Below the pieces are notes generated by a model. It ran no database searches. It was not told where the DNA came from and saw nothing but the letters and a program-made list of their open reading frames with translations. Of a DNA stretch of 64,000 nucleotides, positions 49,358 through 59,666 are shown in pieces. The position numbers and the translations under genes were made by a program. Each line of letters starts with the position of its first letter. Within the stretch, counting starts at the first letter, position 1. This DNA comes from Nitrospirota bacterium (GTDB taxonomy: Bacteria > Nitrospirota > Thermodesulfovibrionia > Thermodesulfovibrionales > Dissulfurispiraceae). Location of the stretch: the NCBI GenBank assembly GCA_015233655.1, contig JADFXI010000001.1, positions 1 to 64,000 on the forward strand, written 5' to 3'.

Positions 49358-50532
49358 AACGCTTCCTTTATGCGATCGAGTCCCTGTTCTATTATGTCCA
49401 TGGATGTCGCATACGATATCCTGATATACCTGTCATCGCCAAACGCTTCACCATGAACGAGGGCCACATGCGCCTCTTCCAGGAGGTAGGTCGCCATGTC
49501 CAGCGAAGAATCTATACGCCTTGCACCAACACTCCTTCCGTAAAACCTTGAGACATTCGGAAATGCATAAAAAGCGCCGCTGGGCTTGAGGCAGCTTACA
49601 CCCTCGATGGCGTTCAGTCCATCAACGAGGGTCTTTCTCCGCCTGTCAAATTCAGCCCTCATAACGGACGTGTAGTCCTGCGGACCTGTCAGCGCTGCAA
49701 CAGCCGCCTTCTGGGCTATTGATGTCGGGTTAGATGTCGATTGGCTCTGTATGCCGGTCATCGCCTTTATGATGTCCTTGGGCCCTGCGGCATATCCAAT
49801 GCGCCATCCGGTCATTGCGTGAGATTTTGAAAGGCCGTTGACAACTATGGTCCTTTTCTTGATCTCGCCCCCGAAGGAAGCGATGCTTATGTGCCTTGTA
49901 CCGTCATATACGAGTTTTTCGTAAATCTCGTCGGAAATAACAAATATGTTCCGCCTGACCGCAATTTCGGCAATTGCGACGAGCGCCTTTTCATCATAAG
50001 AAGACCCAGTGGGGTTTGAAGGAGAATTCAAAATCAGCGCCTTTGTCCGGCCTGTTATCTTCGATTCGAATTCATCAGGCCGAAGCATGAAATTTTCCGC
50101 CTCATCTGTGGGGATAAAGACCGGCACGGCATCATTCAGGAGCGCCTGATCCGGATACGAGACCCAGTAAGGGGCAGGAATGATGATCTCATCGCCCGGG
50201 TTAAACAAGGCCTGTGCAATATTATACAAACTGTGTTTGGCCCCGCACGAAACGATGACCTCTTCTTTTGCATAGGCGATATTGTTATCGACACTGAGTT
50301 TTCTTATGATCGCGTCTTTTAGTTCATCAATACCGCCGACAGCGGTATATTTTGTAAAACCGTCCTTTATCGCTTTGATAGCGGCTTCTTTGACATGTTC
50401 GGGCGTATCGAAATCGGGTTCACCGAGTCCGAAATTCAGGACATCGATCCCCTGTGCCTTCATGGACTTTGCCTTGGCATCTATAGCCAATGTCGCCGAA
50501 GGTTTGATTCTTTGCGTTCTCTCGGAAAGCAT
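49342..50532 (-). CDS. aspC: Pyridoxal phosphate-dependent aminotransferase (aspartate aminotransferase, class I)
   Basis: LNFGLGEPDFDTPEHVKEAA, LILNSPSNPTGSSY, VNGLSKSHAMTGWRIGYAAGP. Confidence 0.93.
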   Translation of the reverse strand: MLSERTQRIKPSATLAIDAKAKSMKAQGIDVLNFGLGEPDFDTPEHVKEAAIKAIKDGFTKYTAVGGIDELKDAIIRKLSVDNNIAYAKEEVIVSCGAKHSLYNIAQALFNPGDEIIIPAPYWVSYPDQALLNDAVPVFIPTDEAENFMLRPDEFESKITGRTKALILNSPSNPTGSSYDEKALVAIAEIAVRRNIFVISDEIYEKLVYDGTRHISIASFGGEIKKRTIVVNGLSKSHAMTGWRIGYAAGPKDIIKAMTGIQSQSTSNPTSIAQKAAVAALTGPQDYTSVMRAEFDRRRKTLVDGLNAIEGVSCLKPSGAFYAFPNVSRFYGRSVGARRIDSSLDMATYLLEEAHVALVHGEAFGDDRYIRISYATSMDIIEQGLDRIKEALSKLK

Positions 50533-50576
50533 AAAAAAAATCCTCCTAAAAAATATATAACTTATAGAATTATAAC

Positions 50577-51695
50577 TTATTTGCCTATTTCAGTACCCGT
50601 ATATAAGCGCCTGGCCCTGTTTCCGATTGACAGCATTACTTCATACGGTATTGTGCCGGACTGCTGCGCGAGTTCCGCCGCGCTTATGCTCTCGTCTCCC
50701 TGGCTGCCGATAACAATTACGTCATCGCTCTCAGACACGCCTTCTATGTCCGTAACATCTATCATTGTGACATCCATGCATACACGCCCCACAACCGGGG
50801 CCCTTCGGCCCCTTACCAGCACCTCCGCGTTATTGGAAAAAAGCCTGTTGAACCCGTCAGCATAACCGGCTGCCATAACACCTATCAGACTCTCCCTCGA
50901 CGTGACGAATGTCCTCCCATAGCTGATGGGGGTACCTGCAGGAAGTCTTCGCACCGACAGCATGCGGGCCTTAACGCTCATGACAGGTTTCAGTTCGGGC
51001 AAATGATTACTGACGGAAGCAAACGGCAAAGACCCATAAAGCATTATTCCGGGCCTCACCGCATCAAAGTGAGATTCCGGCAGCGCCATTACGCCGGCGC
51101 TATTGGCGAGATGGTATAACGGTATTATTAATCCGCTTGCGGCAAGCTCGTCTCTGAGTTTAGTGAAAGCATGAATTTGCGAATGAGCAAAAGAGCGGTC
51201 AGAAAGGTCCGCCTCTGAGAAATGACTCATGACCCCTTCAATAGTGATTCCTTTCAGCCGGGAAATCTCGCTGATATCTTTCAGCACAGGCGCTTTAAAA
51301 CCGAACCTGCCCATGCCCGTATCAACTTTAATATGAATTTTAATTTGTCGACCCCGTCTCTCTGCTTCCCTCGAAAGGTCGACTGCCGTCTTCATAGTGG
51401 CTGCAACAGGCGTGACCTCGTATTCAAAGGCCTGGCTGACATCTGTATCAAAAAGCACGATAATCGGCAGAACTATGCCGGCCTGCCTTAATTGCCTGGC
51501 CTCATCCATAAATGCAACAGCCAGATATTCGACGCCGTCATCAGCCAGCTTTTTTGAAACCCGGACGGCCCCGTGTCCGTATGCATCAGCTTTTACCACG
51601 GCAATGACCGGCCTCCCGGCTGTCATTTGCCTGATGACCCGGAAATTACTGGATACCGCCTGCAAGTCTATTTCAACTATAAGACCTCTTTCCAT
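50577..51695 (-). CDS. alr: Alanine racemase
   Basis: VIAVVKADAYGHGAVRVSKKL, HIKVDTGMGRFGF, GRVCMDVTMIDVT. Confidence 0.96.
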   Translation of the reverse strand: MERGLIVEIDLQAVSSNFRVIRQMTAGRPVIAVVKADAYGHGAVRVSKKLADDGVEYLAVAFMDEARQLRQAGIVLPIIVLFDTDVSQAFEYEVTPVAATMKTAVDLSREAERRGRQIKIHIKVDTGMGRFGFKAPVLKDISEISRLKGITIEGVMSHFSEADLSDRSFAHSQIHAFTKLRDELAASGLIIPLYHLANSAGVMALPESHFDAVRPGIMLYGSLPFASVSNHLPELKPVMSVKARMLSVRRLPAGTPISYGRTFVTSRESLIGVMAAGYADGFNRLFSNNAEVLVRGRRAPVVGRVCMDVTMIDVTDIEGVSESDDVIVIGSQGDESISAAELAQQSGTIPYEVMLSIGNRARRLYTGTEIGK

Positions 51696-52337
51696 TCACC
51701 TCTCACTATTCACTTGCTTCCTGATTGCCTCATAATCTCCTGCGGTATTGATATTCGTGAACGACCTGCCTTCCGGATCTATTACCCGCAAATCTGCTTC
51801 ATCGATAAAAAAAGTTTTTACCCCCCGCAAAAAAGGGGTCATCGCCGTCTTGCAATTAATAAGAGCATTCTCAAGATGGGGCAGCAGGGTCCGTGAATAT
51901 ACTGCAGACAACGGTTGAGGCTCATTATTAAAAACAGGGACAGTCGCGTCGCAGGGTCCGCATTCCCGGCTGTATCGCAAGTGCTCTTTACAGATAAATC
52001 TGATCACATCTTGCCGAAGAAAAGGCATATCGCAGGCAACTGCAAATATCCCCGGGCCTCTTGAGTTGATCAGCGCCGAGTATATTCCCGACATAGGCCC
52101 CAGAGAAGAAAACACGTCGCCGATGAGCGGCACCCCAGCGCAATCCGCAAGATGAAAATATTGCTCGGGGTCATTAGTGCTTATAAAAACTTCATCAAAC
52201 AGTTCCTTCAGCAGCGAGAGACTCCTCTTGATGATAGGAGTTCCTTCAATGTCTATAAAGCTTTTGGGCGCCCCGAATCTCCGGTTCACGCCGCCTGCAA
52301 GGATGACCGCAGCAGTGATTTCTCCGCACCCGCTCAC
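51696..52337 (-). CDS. mobA: Molybdenum cofactor guanylyltransferase
   Basis: VILAGGVNRRFGAPKSFIDIEG; ACDMPFL. Confidence 0.88.
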   Translation of the reverse strand: MSGCGEITAAVILAGGVNRRFGAPKSFIDIEGTPIIKRSLSLLKELFDEVFISTNDPEQYFHLADCAGVPLIGDVFSSLGPMSGIYSALINSRGPGIFAVACDMPFLRQDVIRFICKEHLRYSRECGPCDATVPVFNNEPQPLSAVYSRTLLPHLENALINCKTAMTPFLRGVKTFFIDEADLRVIDPEGRSFTNINTAGDYEAIRKQVNSER

Positions 52338-53140
52338 TTTACAACTACACCGGCATACCCTACAACGTGCTCATAATCACCGCTGACCTCTCCGGATGTA
52401 GCATATTTGACCAGCCTGGCTTCATGGGCCCCCAATGACTTTGCCGCGTAAAGCATTATTGTCGCCGGAATAAAACCGCACATTGAGATGTTCTTTCTTA
52501 ATACGGTACTATAGAGCCCCTCGGGGTCCATACTCAGCACTTCACTCAGGGCGAGTTTATCGAGTTCCCTGGCAGAAGTGTCAGAGATATAATGGCTCAT
52601 GTCCGAACTGGCAACAACGACGACCCGGCGGCCGGAATGCTTAACCGCCCTGGCTATGCCTTCACCGACTTGCCTGCATTCCTCTAAGGAAGCATTCATG
52701 ACAGCAATAGGGATTATCTTTGCACTGACGGAATAATACGCAATAAAAGGCAACTGCACCTCAAGAGAATGTTCAAACTGATGTGCTCCGGTATCACTGG
52801 ACAGCAAGGGAACTTCCGCGGCAATGGCGCCTGCCAGTACATCATCTACGGTAAGCACTCCTGTCGGTATCTCCCACTCTCCAGAAGTCATCAGCGACAG
52901 GCGCGCACCGAGACCTGTATGGTTGGGACCGAGAAGTATGAAGGTTTCGGGAAAACTGATTGACGAGTATACGGCACCCGCCACATGGCCGGAATAAATC
53001 AATCCTGCATGGGGCGAAATGGCACCGATTACTGTTTCCTTTACGGCATCACTGCTCACATATTGTTCAACCTGGCCCTTCAACTGCGCCGGCGATCCAT
53101 AATAAAACTGCCCTGCTACAGCCGGAGGCCTTCTCATCAA
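52334..53140 (-). CDS. amrB: AmmeMemoRadiSam system protein B (Memo family)
   Basis: RRPPAVAGQFYYGSPAQL, ISPHAGLIYSGHVAGAVYS, LLGPNHTG, SSDMSHY. Confidence 0.92.
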   Translation of the reverse strand: MMRRPPAVAGQFYYGSPAQLKGQVEQYVSSDAVKETVIGAISPHAGLIYSGHVAGAVYSSISFPETFILLGPNHTGLGARLSLMTSGEWEIPTGVLTVDDVLAGAIAAEVPLLSSDTGAHQFEHSLEVQLPFIAYYSVSAKIIPIAVMNASLEECRQVGEGIARAVKHSGRRVVVVASSDMSHYISDTSARELDKLALSEVLSMDPEGLYSTVLRKNISMCGFIPATIMLYAAKSLGAHEARLVKYATSGEVSGDYEHVVGYAGVVVK

Positions 53141-54507
53141 TACCCCTCTTCTTCGGCTTCATACGATACGCCGGAGTAATCGACGAACTTGGTACTGTTC
53201 TTTAAGAAAGTCAGAACAATGGTGCCGGTGGGCCCGTTTCTTTGTTTGGCGATATCAATTTTAATGGCATTCGTGACAGCAGGGTTATTCTTGACCTGTT
53301 CGCTGTCTCTATAAATAAATATAATGACATCCGCATCTTGTTCAATTGCGCCCGATTCCCTGATATCGGCTAACGTCGGTTTGTTGCCTGTGCGCTGCTC
53401 CACCGCCCTGTTAAGCTGGCTTAAGGCGATCACAGGTATTTTCAATTCCTTTGCCAGCGCCTTCAGCGAGCGGGAAATTTCAGAGATCTCCTGCTCCCGG
53501 CGCTCGAAGTTGCCCCGGCTCCTCATGAGCTGAAGGTAGTCTACCACTATGAGGCTCAGACCACGGTGCTCCAACTTGAGCCTCCTCGCCTTCGCCCTTA
53601 TTTCGAGCACTGTCAAAGCGGAAGAATCATCAATGAATATAGGAGCTTCCGACAGACGTCCCGCAGCGCTGGTCAGCTTGGGCCAATCGTTCTTATTGAT
53701 AAAACCCTTCCTGACTTGCGCGGAATCCACCATACTTTCGGCGCAAAGCATTCTCATGGCCAGCTGTTCCTTGGACATTTCCAAGCTGAATATGGCCACC
53801 GGCTCTCTCATTTCTATACCGACATGCTGGGCCACATTCAGCGCGAACGCGGTTTTACCCATACCTGGCCGGCCCCCGATAATAATGAGTTCGCCAGGCT
53901 GAAAGCCCGCAGTCAGTTCATCAAGGTCCTTAAATCCGCTCGGCACTCCGGTGATAGTCTCTTTCTTGCTATAGAGGTGTTCAATCATTTTGAAGGTGTC
54001 TTTGACCACATCCTTCATTGCGGAAAATGACACCCTGGTCCTCTTATCCGCAATATCGAAGATCACCTTTTCAGCATAATCAACCATATCATCCGCATCG
54101 AGATCATCCTCATAGACTTTTGTATTAATATGGGTCGCGGTCTGAATAAGCGCCCTCAAAAGGGCTTTTTCGCGGACTATCTTCGCGTGGTGCCGTATAT
54201 TGGCGGAGGTCGGGATACTGTTGGCAAGCGTCGAAAGATAAGCTATGCCCCCAACTGCATCCAGTTCATTTGTTTTTCTCAGGTAATCGGTGATTGTTAT
54301 GATATCGATGGGCTCATTTCTGTTAAAGAGTTCGAGCATCGAATTATACAGGCGTCTGTGTGATTCTCTGTAGAAATCATCGGCAGACAGCATTTCAAGG
54401 GCCCTGGGCAGGGCCTCATTGTCGAAAATAATGGCGCCTAGTACCGACTGTTCTGCCTCTATATTCTGTGGAGGCAATTTGTCTATGCTGACTCCGGCAT
54501 CCCGCAT
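53137..54507 (-). CDS. dnaB: Replicative DNA helicase DnaB
   Basis: LPPQNIEAEQSVLGAIIFDN; IIIGGRPGMGKTAFALNVA; VDYLQLM; LSQLNRAVEQR. Confidence 0.97.
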   Translation of the reverse strand: MRDAGVSIDKLPPQNIEAEQSVLGAIIFDNEALPRALEMLSADDFYRESHRRLYNSMLELFNRNEPIDIITITDYLRKTNELDAVGGIAYLSTLANSIPTSANIRHHAKIVREKALLRALIQTATHINTKVYEDDLDADDMVDYAEKVIFDIADKRTRVSFSAMKDVVKDTFKMIEHLYSKKETITGVPSGFKDLDELTAGFQPGELIIIGGRPGMGKTAFALNVAQHVGIEMREPVAIFSLEMSKEQLAMRMLCAESMVDSAQVRKGFINKNDWPKLTSAAGRLSEAPIFIDDSSALTVLEIRAKARRLKLEHRGLSLIVVDYLQLMRSRGNFERREQEISEISRSLKALAKELKIPVIALSQLNRAVEQRTGNKPTLADIRESGAIEQDADVIIFIYRDSEQVKNNPAVTNAIKIDIAKQRNGPTGTIVLTFLKNSTKFVDYSGVSYEAEEEGY

Positions 54508-54536
54508 TGTTACACCAACTTTTTAATTCAGTGACA

Positions 54537-54568
54537 CGGAGACCCGGTGATCAGTCCCGGCGTCTCCG
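54537..54568 (-). terminator. Strong stem-loop in the rplI-dnaB gap (terminator/attenuator/processing-site candidate)
   Basis: CGGAGAC ... GTCTCCG (7-bp perfect arms, inner CCGG/CCGG); no clear U-tract. Confidence 0.45.
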
Positions 54569-54579
54569 CGTCGATGTCA

Positions 54580-55035
54580 TTATTGTGCGTCCGCTTCACT
54601 TACCACCTGGACCGTAAACTGTGCCGAGACCTCAGGATGGATTTTAACATTCACCGAGTAATTACCAAGCCTCTTGATCGGCTCTTCCAGGACAATCCTC
54701 TTCCTGTCGATATCCAGACCCTCTTTCTTAAGGGCTTCGGCGAGATCCATGGCTGTCACAGAACCGAAAAGTTTATCTTCCTCTCCGGACTTGGCTTTAA
54801 TGGTGATAGTGGTGGCGGTTATCTTAGCAGCAAGATCTTCAGCTCCGGATTTGGCCTTCTTGACAATTTCCTGTATCTTCTTCTTTTCATGCTCCAGGGC
54901 CTTTACATTCTTTGGGTTCGCCTCCAGGGCCAATCCCCGCGGCAGCAGAAAATTGCGTGCGTAGCCATCCTTAACAGACAGCATTTCCCCTATGTGGCCC
55001 AAGTCTTTAACATCCTCTCTGAGAATAACCTTCAT
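54580..55035 (-). CDS. rplI: 50S ribosomal protein L9
   Basis: [39 protein letters not shown]. Confidence 0.97.
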   Translation of the reverse strand: MKVILREDVKDLGHIGEMLSVKDGYARNFLLPRGLALEANPKNVKALEHEKKKIQEIVKKAKSGAEDLAAKITATTITIKAKSGEEDKLFGSVTAMDLAEALKKEGLDIDRKRIVLEEPIKRLGNYSVNVKIHPEVSAQFTVQVVSEADAQ

Positions 55036-55171
55036 AAAAAACGTCTCCTTTCGATGACAATTTGCTTTAGTTCAATAGTATAAACGATTATGACTAAAAA
55101 TGGGAAATGGTTATGTTTCAGGCCGGCAACGAGACCGTAATGTGACCTAAGACCAATTTTACTCTGGATAG

Positions 55172-56605
55172 TCAGTCAGCCAACGATTCATAATTCAGGG
55201 ACTCTTTCAATTTCTTCATGGCCCTGACCTGTATTTGCCTGACGCGCTCCCTCGTAACTTCAAATTCCTCGCCCACATCCAGAAGCGTCAGGGGGGTGGT
55301 TTCACCTATGCCAAAACGTTTTCTAAGGACCAGTTCGGCCCTCGGCGGCAGTTTACAAAGGGCGCTGTCAATGACTGTTTCGAGTTCTTTCTGCATGGCC
55401 AGTTCAAGTGGCGACTGACTTGACACGTCCTCAATAAAGTCTTTCAGCAAGGTGTCTTCTTCACCTCTCACGGGCGTGTCGATCGAGACCGGTTCTCTCG
55501 CTATTTTCAGGACGTAATTGACTTTATCAGTGGTCATGCCGGTCCGTTCTGCTATCTCTTCCGGCGTGGGTTCCACTCCAAATTCTCGTACAAACCCCCA
55601 GGTCGCATTGTTCACCCTGTTTATACTGTCAATCATGTGCACAGGTATTCTGATTGTCCTCGACTGATCTGCGATAGCCCTGATGACGGCCTGCCGTATC
55701 CACCAGGTAGCGTAGGTGCTGAATCTATAGCCACGACGGTATTCAAACTTGTCCACCGCTCTCATCAGGCCGATATTCCCTTCCTGGATAAGGTCTCCAA
55801 GGTCCAATCCTCTCCCCATATAATGTTTAGCGACACTGACCACGAGCCTGAGGTTGGATTCGACAAGCTGTCCCTTTGCATTGCCGAGTCCGGCTTCGGC
55901 TTCTTTAAGTTCTTCGACAGACTCCTTTATATCGGCACAACGCATTCCAACAGCTCTTTCCAATATGCTGATTTCATTCCTCCGCTGCCTTTTACTGCCG
56001 GAACCCTGGCGCTCAAAACTCTCCGACAGCTTTTTAAATTCCCCCGAAAAACTATCTATCACTCCGTCTTTCAGTTTAAGTTCAAGCACTTTTTTAATAA
56101 TACGCCGGGCTTCGACCTGTAGAAGCTTTGAATCTCCGGCTTTTTGTCTTCTTGCTTTCACGCTATTATCGATAGACCCGATAATCCTCAAGACCCTTTT
56201 TCTCTCTCGCTTGATTTCTTCTTCCGTCAGGTTTTCAGTGTCCTGAATTAAATCTGCGAGCGCCACCTCTTCTTTTTTAATCAGCCGTATCAGGGTCACA
56301 AGTTTTTCGAGAACAAAAGGAATGGTAAAAACAATGCTGAATATCTTGAATTTATACGCTTCTATACGCTTGGCAAGCGCTACTTCCCCGTCTTTGCTGA
56401 GCAGCACTCCGGCACCTATGCCTTTCAGGTATGTCTTCAGAGGATTATACTCCTGATCCATATGTACTGCAGCAGCTTCAGCATCCGCCACTGAGGCGTT
56501 TTCATCACTTTGACCGCTGTCAGTTCCGGTAATGACATAATCCATGTCATACTCATCACGGCCCTCTTCTGTTGTATCAAACTGCCTCTTAATAATTGTT
56601 TTCAT
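55172..56605 (-). CDS. RNA polymerase sigma factor, sigma-70 family (RpoD-like)
   Basis: [54 protein letters not shown]; region 4 [26 protein letters not shown]. Confidence 0.92.
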   Translation of the reverse strand: MKTIIKRQFDTTEEGRDEYDMDYVITGTDSGQSDENASVADAEAAAVHMDQEYNPLKTYLKGIGAGVLLSKDGEVALAKRIEAYKFKIFSIVFTIPFVLEKLVTLIRLIKKEEVALADLIQDTENLTEEEIKRERKRVLRIIGSIDNSVKARRQKAGDSKLLQVEARRIIKKVLELKLKDGVIDSFSGEFKKLSESFERQGSGSKRQRRNEISILERAVGMRCADIKESVEELKEAEAGLGNAKGQLVESNLRLVVSVAKHYMGRGLDLGDLIQEGNIGLMRAVDKFEYRRGYRFSTYATWWIRQAVIRAIADQSRTIRIPVHMIDSINRVNNATWGFVREFGVEPTPEEIAERTGMTTDKVNYVLKIAREPVSIDTPVRGEEDTLLKDFIEDVSSQSPLELAMQKELETVIDSALCKLPPRAELVLRKRFGIGETTPLTLLDVGEEFEVTRERVRQIQVRAMKKLKESLNYESLAD

Positions 56606-56861
56606 TTTGCCTCCTGCTGATGCCGTTTATGATTGTCATCAATATTAATCAGGATGAATTACCTCCGCTTTCTCGATATTAAGATAACACAAATAATTAA
56701 TTGTTGTCATCATAATTATTGCTAGTGGTACAGTCTGTTAGACGTGGCCCTACTGGAACAGGTAAACGCACCTGACATTGTGTCTTCCCGATGGTATAAT
56801 CATTTCAGTAGTCAAAAGTCTATTGACGCATTCATTATCTGAATAAAAGGAGATTTCCGCT

Positions 56862-57368
56862 ATGCCATCACCCGAAGCCGCTCAATTAGCCGAAGCAATT
56901 CGTTTCACAGCAGAAGAGATCAAGAGACTCTATGAAGGCATTGATGAAAAAACGGCCTCTGCCGCACCTGCGGGCCGGTGGTCCCCAAAACAGATACTCT
57001 CACACCTTTGCGGCCCTGAAGGAGTCGGCTATATGCCGCTCATTAGGGCTTTCCTTGAGCAGGATACCCCTCGTCTGGATCTCGATGCCGGCAATCCTTT
57101 CTTCTCTGAAAAGCGTTCTCACATGACTGTAACAGATCTTGTGTCGGAATTTGAGAATGAATACAGCAACATGGCCGATCTAGTCTCAGGTTTATCAGTA
57201 GAGCAGCTTAGCAGGAAGGCCCATATCCCTTTCCTGAAAGAAACTCCACTGGGCGAATATCCCACCTTGGCAACGTGGATTAAAGCGCTGGGGGAGCGCC
57301 ATGTCGTCTCTCATATTGACCATTTACGGGAGATCATGGAGGCACTTGATGCAGCAAAGAGCTCTTGA
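56862..57368 (+). CDS. DinB-superfamily protein
   Basis: Four-helix pattern; SPKQILSHL near N-terminus, ERHVVSHIDHLREIMEAL at C-terminus. Confidence 0.65.
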   Translation: MPSPEAAQLAEAIRFTAEEIKRLYEGIDEKTASAAPAGRWSPKQILSHLCGPEGVGYMPLIRAFLEQDTPRLDLDAGNPFFSEKRSHMTVTDLVSEFENEYSNMADLVSGLSVEQLSRKAHIPFLKETPLGEYPTLATWIKALGERHVVSHIDHLREIMEALDAAKSS

Positions 57369-57682
57369 CGAACAGACGATACGGAGCTAGAATATAATTA
57401 AGAAAAGGATTGATACGCGATAAATACACTGGAGCCATACGTGGGAAAGGGATATCCGTTACCACAACGGTAAGCGACCTTGAGGGTCCAACGAAAAATC
57501 CATCCCCGTGTGGTTCTATTAGTTTTATCCTCACCGGCTATGGCTGTCTCCCTCTGCTACACGATTTGACTTCAGCAACAAGACTGCTAAAATATTAAGT
57601 ATAAGGGCTTGAGTATGGCTTAGCAGCCGCGTTTAAGCAGTTTGAAACAAGTGCCGGACGATGGGTTGATTGAGAAGAACAT

Positions 57683-58795
57683 ATGGGCGTCTGTTCGTTA
57701 AAATGTTCCATTAAAGATATATTTTCTGCAGCAGGAATCAATATAAACGGAACAAATCCTTTCGACATCCGCATCAATGACGCGCGGTTTTATAAACAGG
57801 TGACCAGGGACGGCAGCCTGGGCCTCGGAGAATCATATATAGAGGGATGCTGGGACTGCGAAAGTCTTGATGGTTTTTTCTACCGGCTGATGGCCTCTGA
57901 TGCCGAAGACAAGGTTAAAAAGAATTGGGGATTGATCATCAGGTCTGTAATCTGTAATGTGAACAACAGATCGAGGGCCTTTCAGATCGGGGAACGGCAT
58001 TATGATATGGGGAACGAACTCTATCAGAATATGCTCGACAAAAGGATGACCTATAGCTGCGGGTACTGGGAAACGGCAAAGAATCTCGATGAGGCCCAGG
58101 AAGCCAAAATGGATTTGATATGCAGAAAACTCTCGCTCCAACCGGGTGACAGGATTCTCGACATCGGCTGCGGATGGGGAAGTTTCGTAAAATATGCGTC
58201 AGAAAAATACGGTGTCAAGGCAGTCGGCATAACTGTCTCAAGAAACCAGGCAGTTTTTGCGAAAGAGATGTGCGCAGGGCTACCGGTCGAAATCAGGTTG
58301 CAGGACTACCGTGAACTCGATGAAAAGTTTGATCACATCGTTTCTGTCGGGATGTTCGAACACGTCGGATACAAGAATTACCGGACTTATATGGAAACTG
58401 CCGGCAAGTGCCTGGAGGACGGGGGGCTTTTCCTGCTGCATACCATCGGGGAAAGCTGCTCTAAGGTCGCTTTTGAGCCGTGGGTCGATAAATATATCTT
58501 CCCCAACTCGCTTATACCATCAGTGAGGCAGATAAGCGCCGCCATAGAAAAAATATTTGTAATAGAAGACCTGCACAATTTTGGCTTTCATTACTATCCC
58601 ACCCTTGTCTCGTGGTTCAATAACTTCAACAGGAACTGGGACGTACTGAAAGAGCATTACAATGACCGGTTTTATCGCATGTGGAAATACTATCTTTTGA
58701 GCTGCGCGGGCACCTTCCGCGCCCGCTGTCTTCAAGTCTGGCAGATTGTGCTCTCAAAAAAAGGAGTCCCCGGAGGATACAGCCACGTCCGCTAA
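57683..58795 (+). CDS. cfa: Cyclopropane-fatty-acyl-phospholipid synthase
   Basis: DGSLGLGESYIEGCWDCESLDGFFYRL; MTYSCGYW; ILDIGCGWGSFVKYASEKYGVKAVGITVS; SVGMFEHVGYKNY. Confidence 0.94.
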   Translation: MGVCSLKCSIKDIFSAAGININGTNPFDIRINDARFYKQVTRDGSLGLGESYIEGCWDCESLDGFFYRLMASDAEDKVKKNWGLIIRSVICNVNNRSRAFQIGERHYDMGNELYQNMLDKRMTYSCGYWETAKNLDEAQEAKMDLICRKLSLQPGDRILDIGCGWGSFVKYASEKYGVKAVGITVSRNQAVFAKEMCAGLPVEIRLQDYRELDEKFDHIVSVGMFEHVGYKNYRTYMETAGKCLEDGGLFLLHTIGESCSKVAFEPWVDKYIFPNSLIPSVRQISAAIEKIFVIEDLHNFGFHYYPTLVSWFNNFNRNWDVLKEHYNDRFYRMWKYYLLSCAGTFRARCLQVWQIVLSKKGVPGGYSHVR

Positions 58796-58859
58796 GTGCC
58801 CGGTTTGTTACGATAATGAAGATGTGATAATAAAGATATTTGATTGACCCCTAAACATA

Positions 58860-59666
58860 TCATCGCAATCCCCGCTGACGTACCGCTTCGTATAGGCTAA
58901 TGGATGCAGCCATAGCCACATTGAGGCTTTCAGCCCTGCCGATTACCGGAATTTTAAGAAGCAGCTCAGCCTTATTCAGCAAATTGGCCCCAATGCCATG
59001 AGCTTCATTGCCGAATATAATCGCTGCAGGCCCCCGGAAGTCTGTTTCGTATAAAGACTTTGAGGCGCGGACATCCGCTGCATACAACCTGATATGCCGC
59101 TCCGCCAAGAAGCCGACTATTTCTTCCACGCCTGTCTCAGGCAGCACAGGCAAGGCAAAAATACTTCCGGCTGACGCCCTCACGGCCTTGGGCATAAAAG
59201 GATCGCATGTGCCCGGAGTCAGCAGTACCGCGTCCGCACCAGAGGCATCTGCTACACGCACTATTGTTCCGATATTGCCGGGGTCGCTTATCCCGTCACA
59301 CACAATCAGCATTGGGACCGCTTTGAGGGGAATGGCATCAAGGGACGGCACATTAAGGGAAATCACGGCGACTATGCCCTGCGGAGTTTCAGTATCTGAG
59401 AGCTTATCGATCACCTTTTTCGATGCCCTGATCGTCTGAACAGTCGTTTCTTTAAGCCGATCCATCAGCCTCCGGCCCTGTTCCGAGTTAATTAAATGTT
59501 CTGCAAAAAAAACACGCTCCACAACAGCGGCAGGGCAAGAAAGCGCCATATCGACAAGATGAACGCCCTCTATGACAAAAGAAGACCCGACACCCCTCTT
59601 TTCTTTTGTTCGCAAAACTTCCTTGATCAATGGATTTGCGGTGCTTGTTATCAGCGGGTGACTCAT
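58860..59666 (-). CDS. TrmH/SpoU family rRNA/tRNA methyltransferase
   Basis: CDGISDPGNIGTIVRVADASGADAVLL; IIFGNEAHGIG; IPVIGRAESLNVAMAASISLYEAVRQR. Confidence 0.93.
   Translation of the reverse strand: MSHPLITSTANPLIKEVLRTKEKRGVGSSFVIEGVHLVDMALSCPAAVVERVFFAEHLINSEQGRRLMDRLKETTVQTIRASKKVIDKLSDTETPQGIVAVISLNVPSLDAIPLKAVPMLIVCDGISDPGNIGTIVRVADASGADAVLLTPGTCDPFMPKAVRASAGSIFALPVLPETGVEEIVGFLAERHIRLYAADVRASKSLYETDFRGPAAIIFGNEAHGIGANLLNKAELLLKIPVIGRAESLNVAMAASISLYEAVRQRGLR

Noticed and set aside
57410-57598. 62-aa plus-strand ORF (IRDKYTGAIRGKGISVTTTV...) upstream of cfa
   Set aside because: No recognisable family, no convincing RBS, and the opposite strand also has an ORF there; insufficient evidence.
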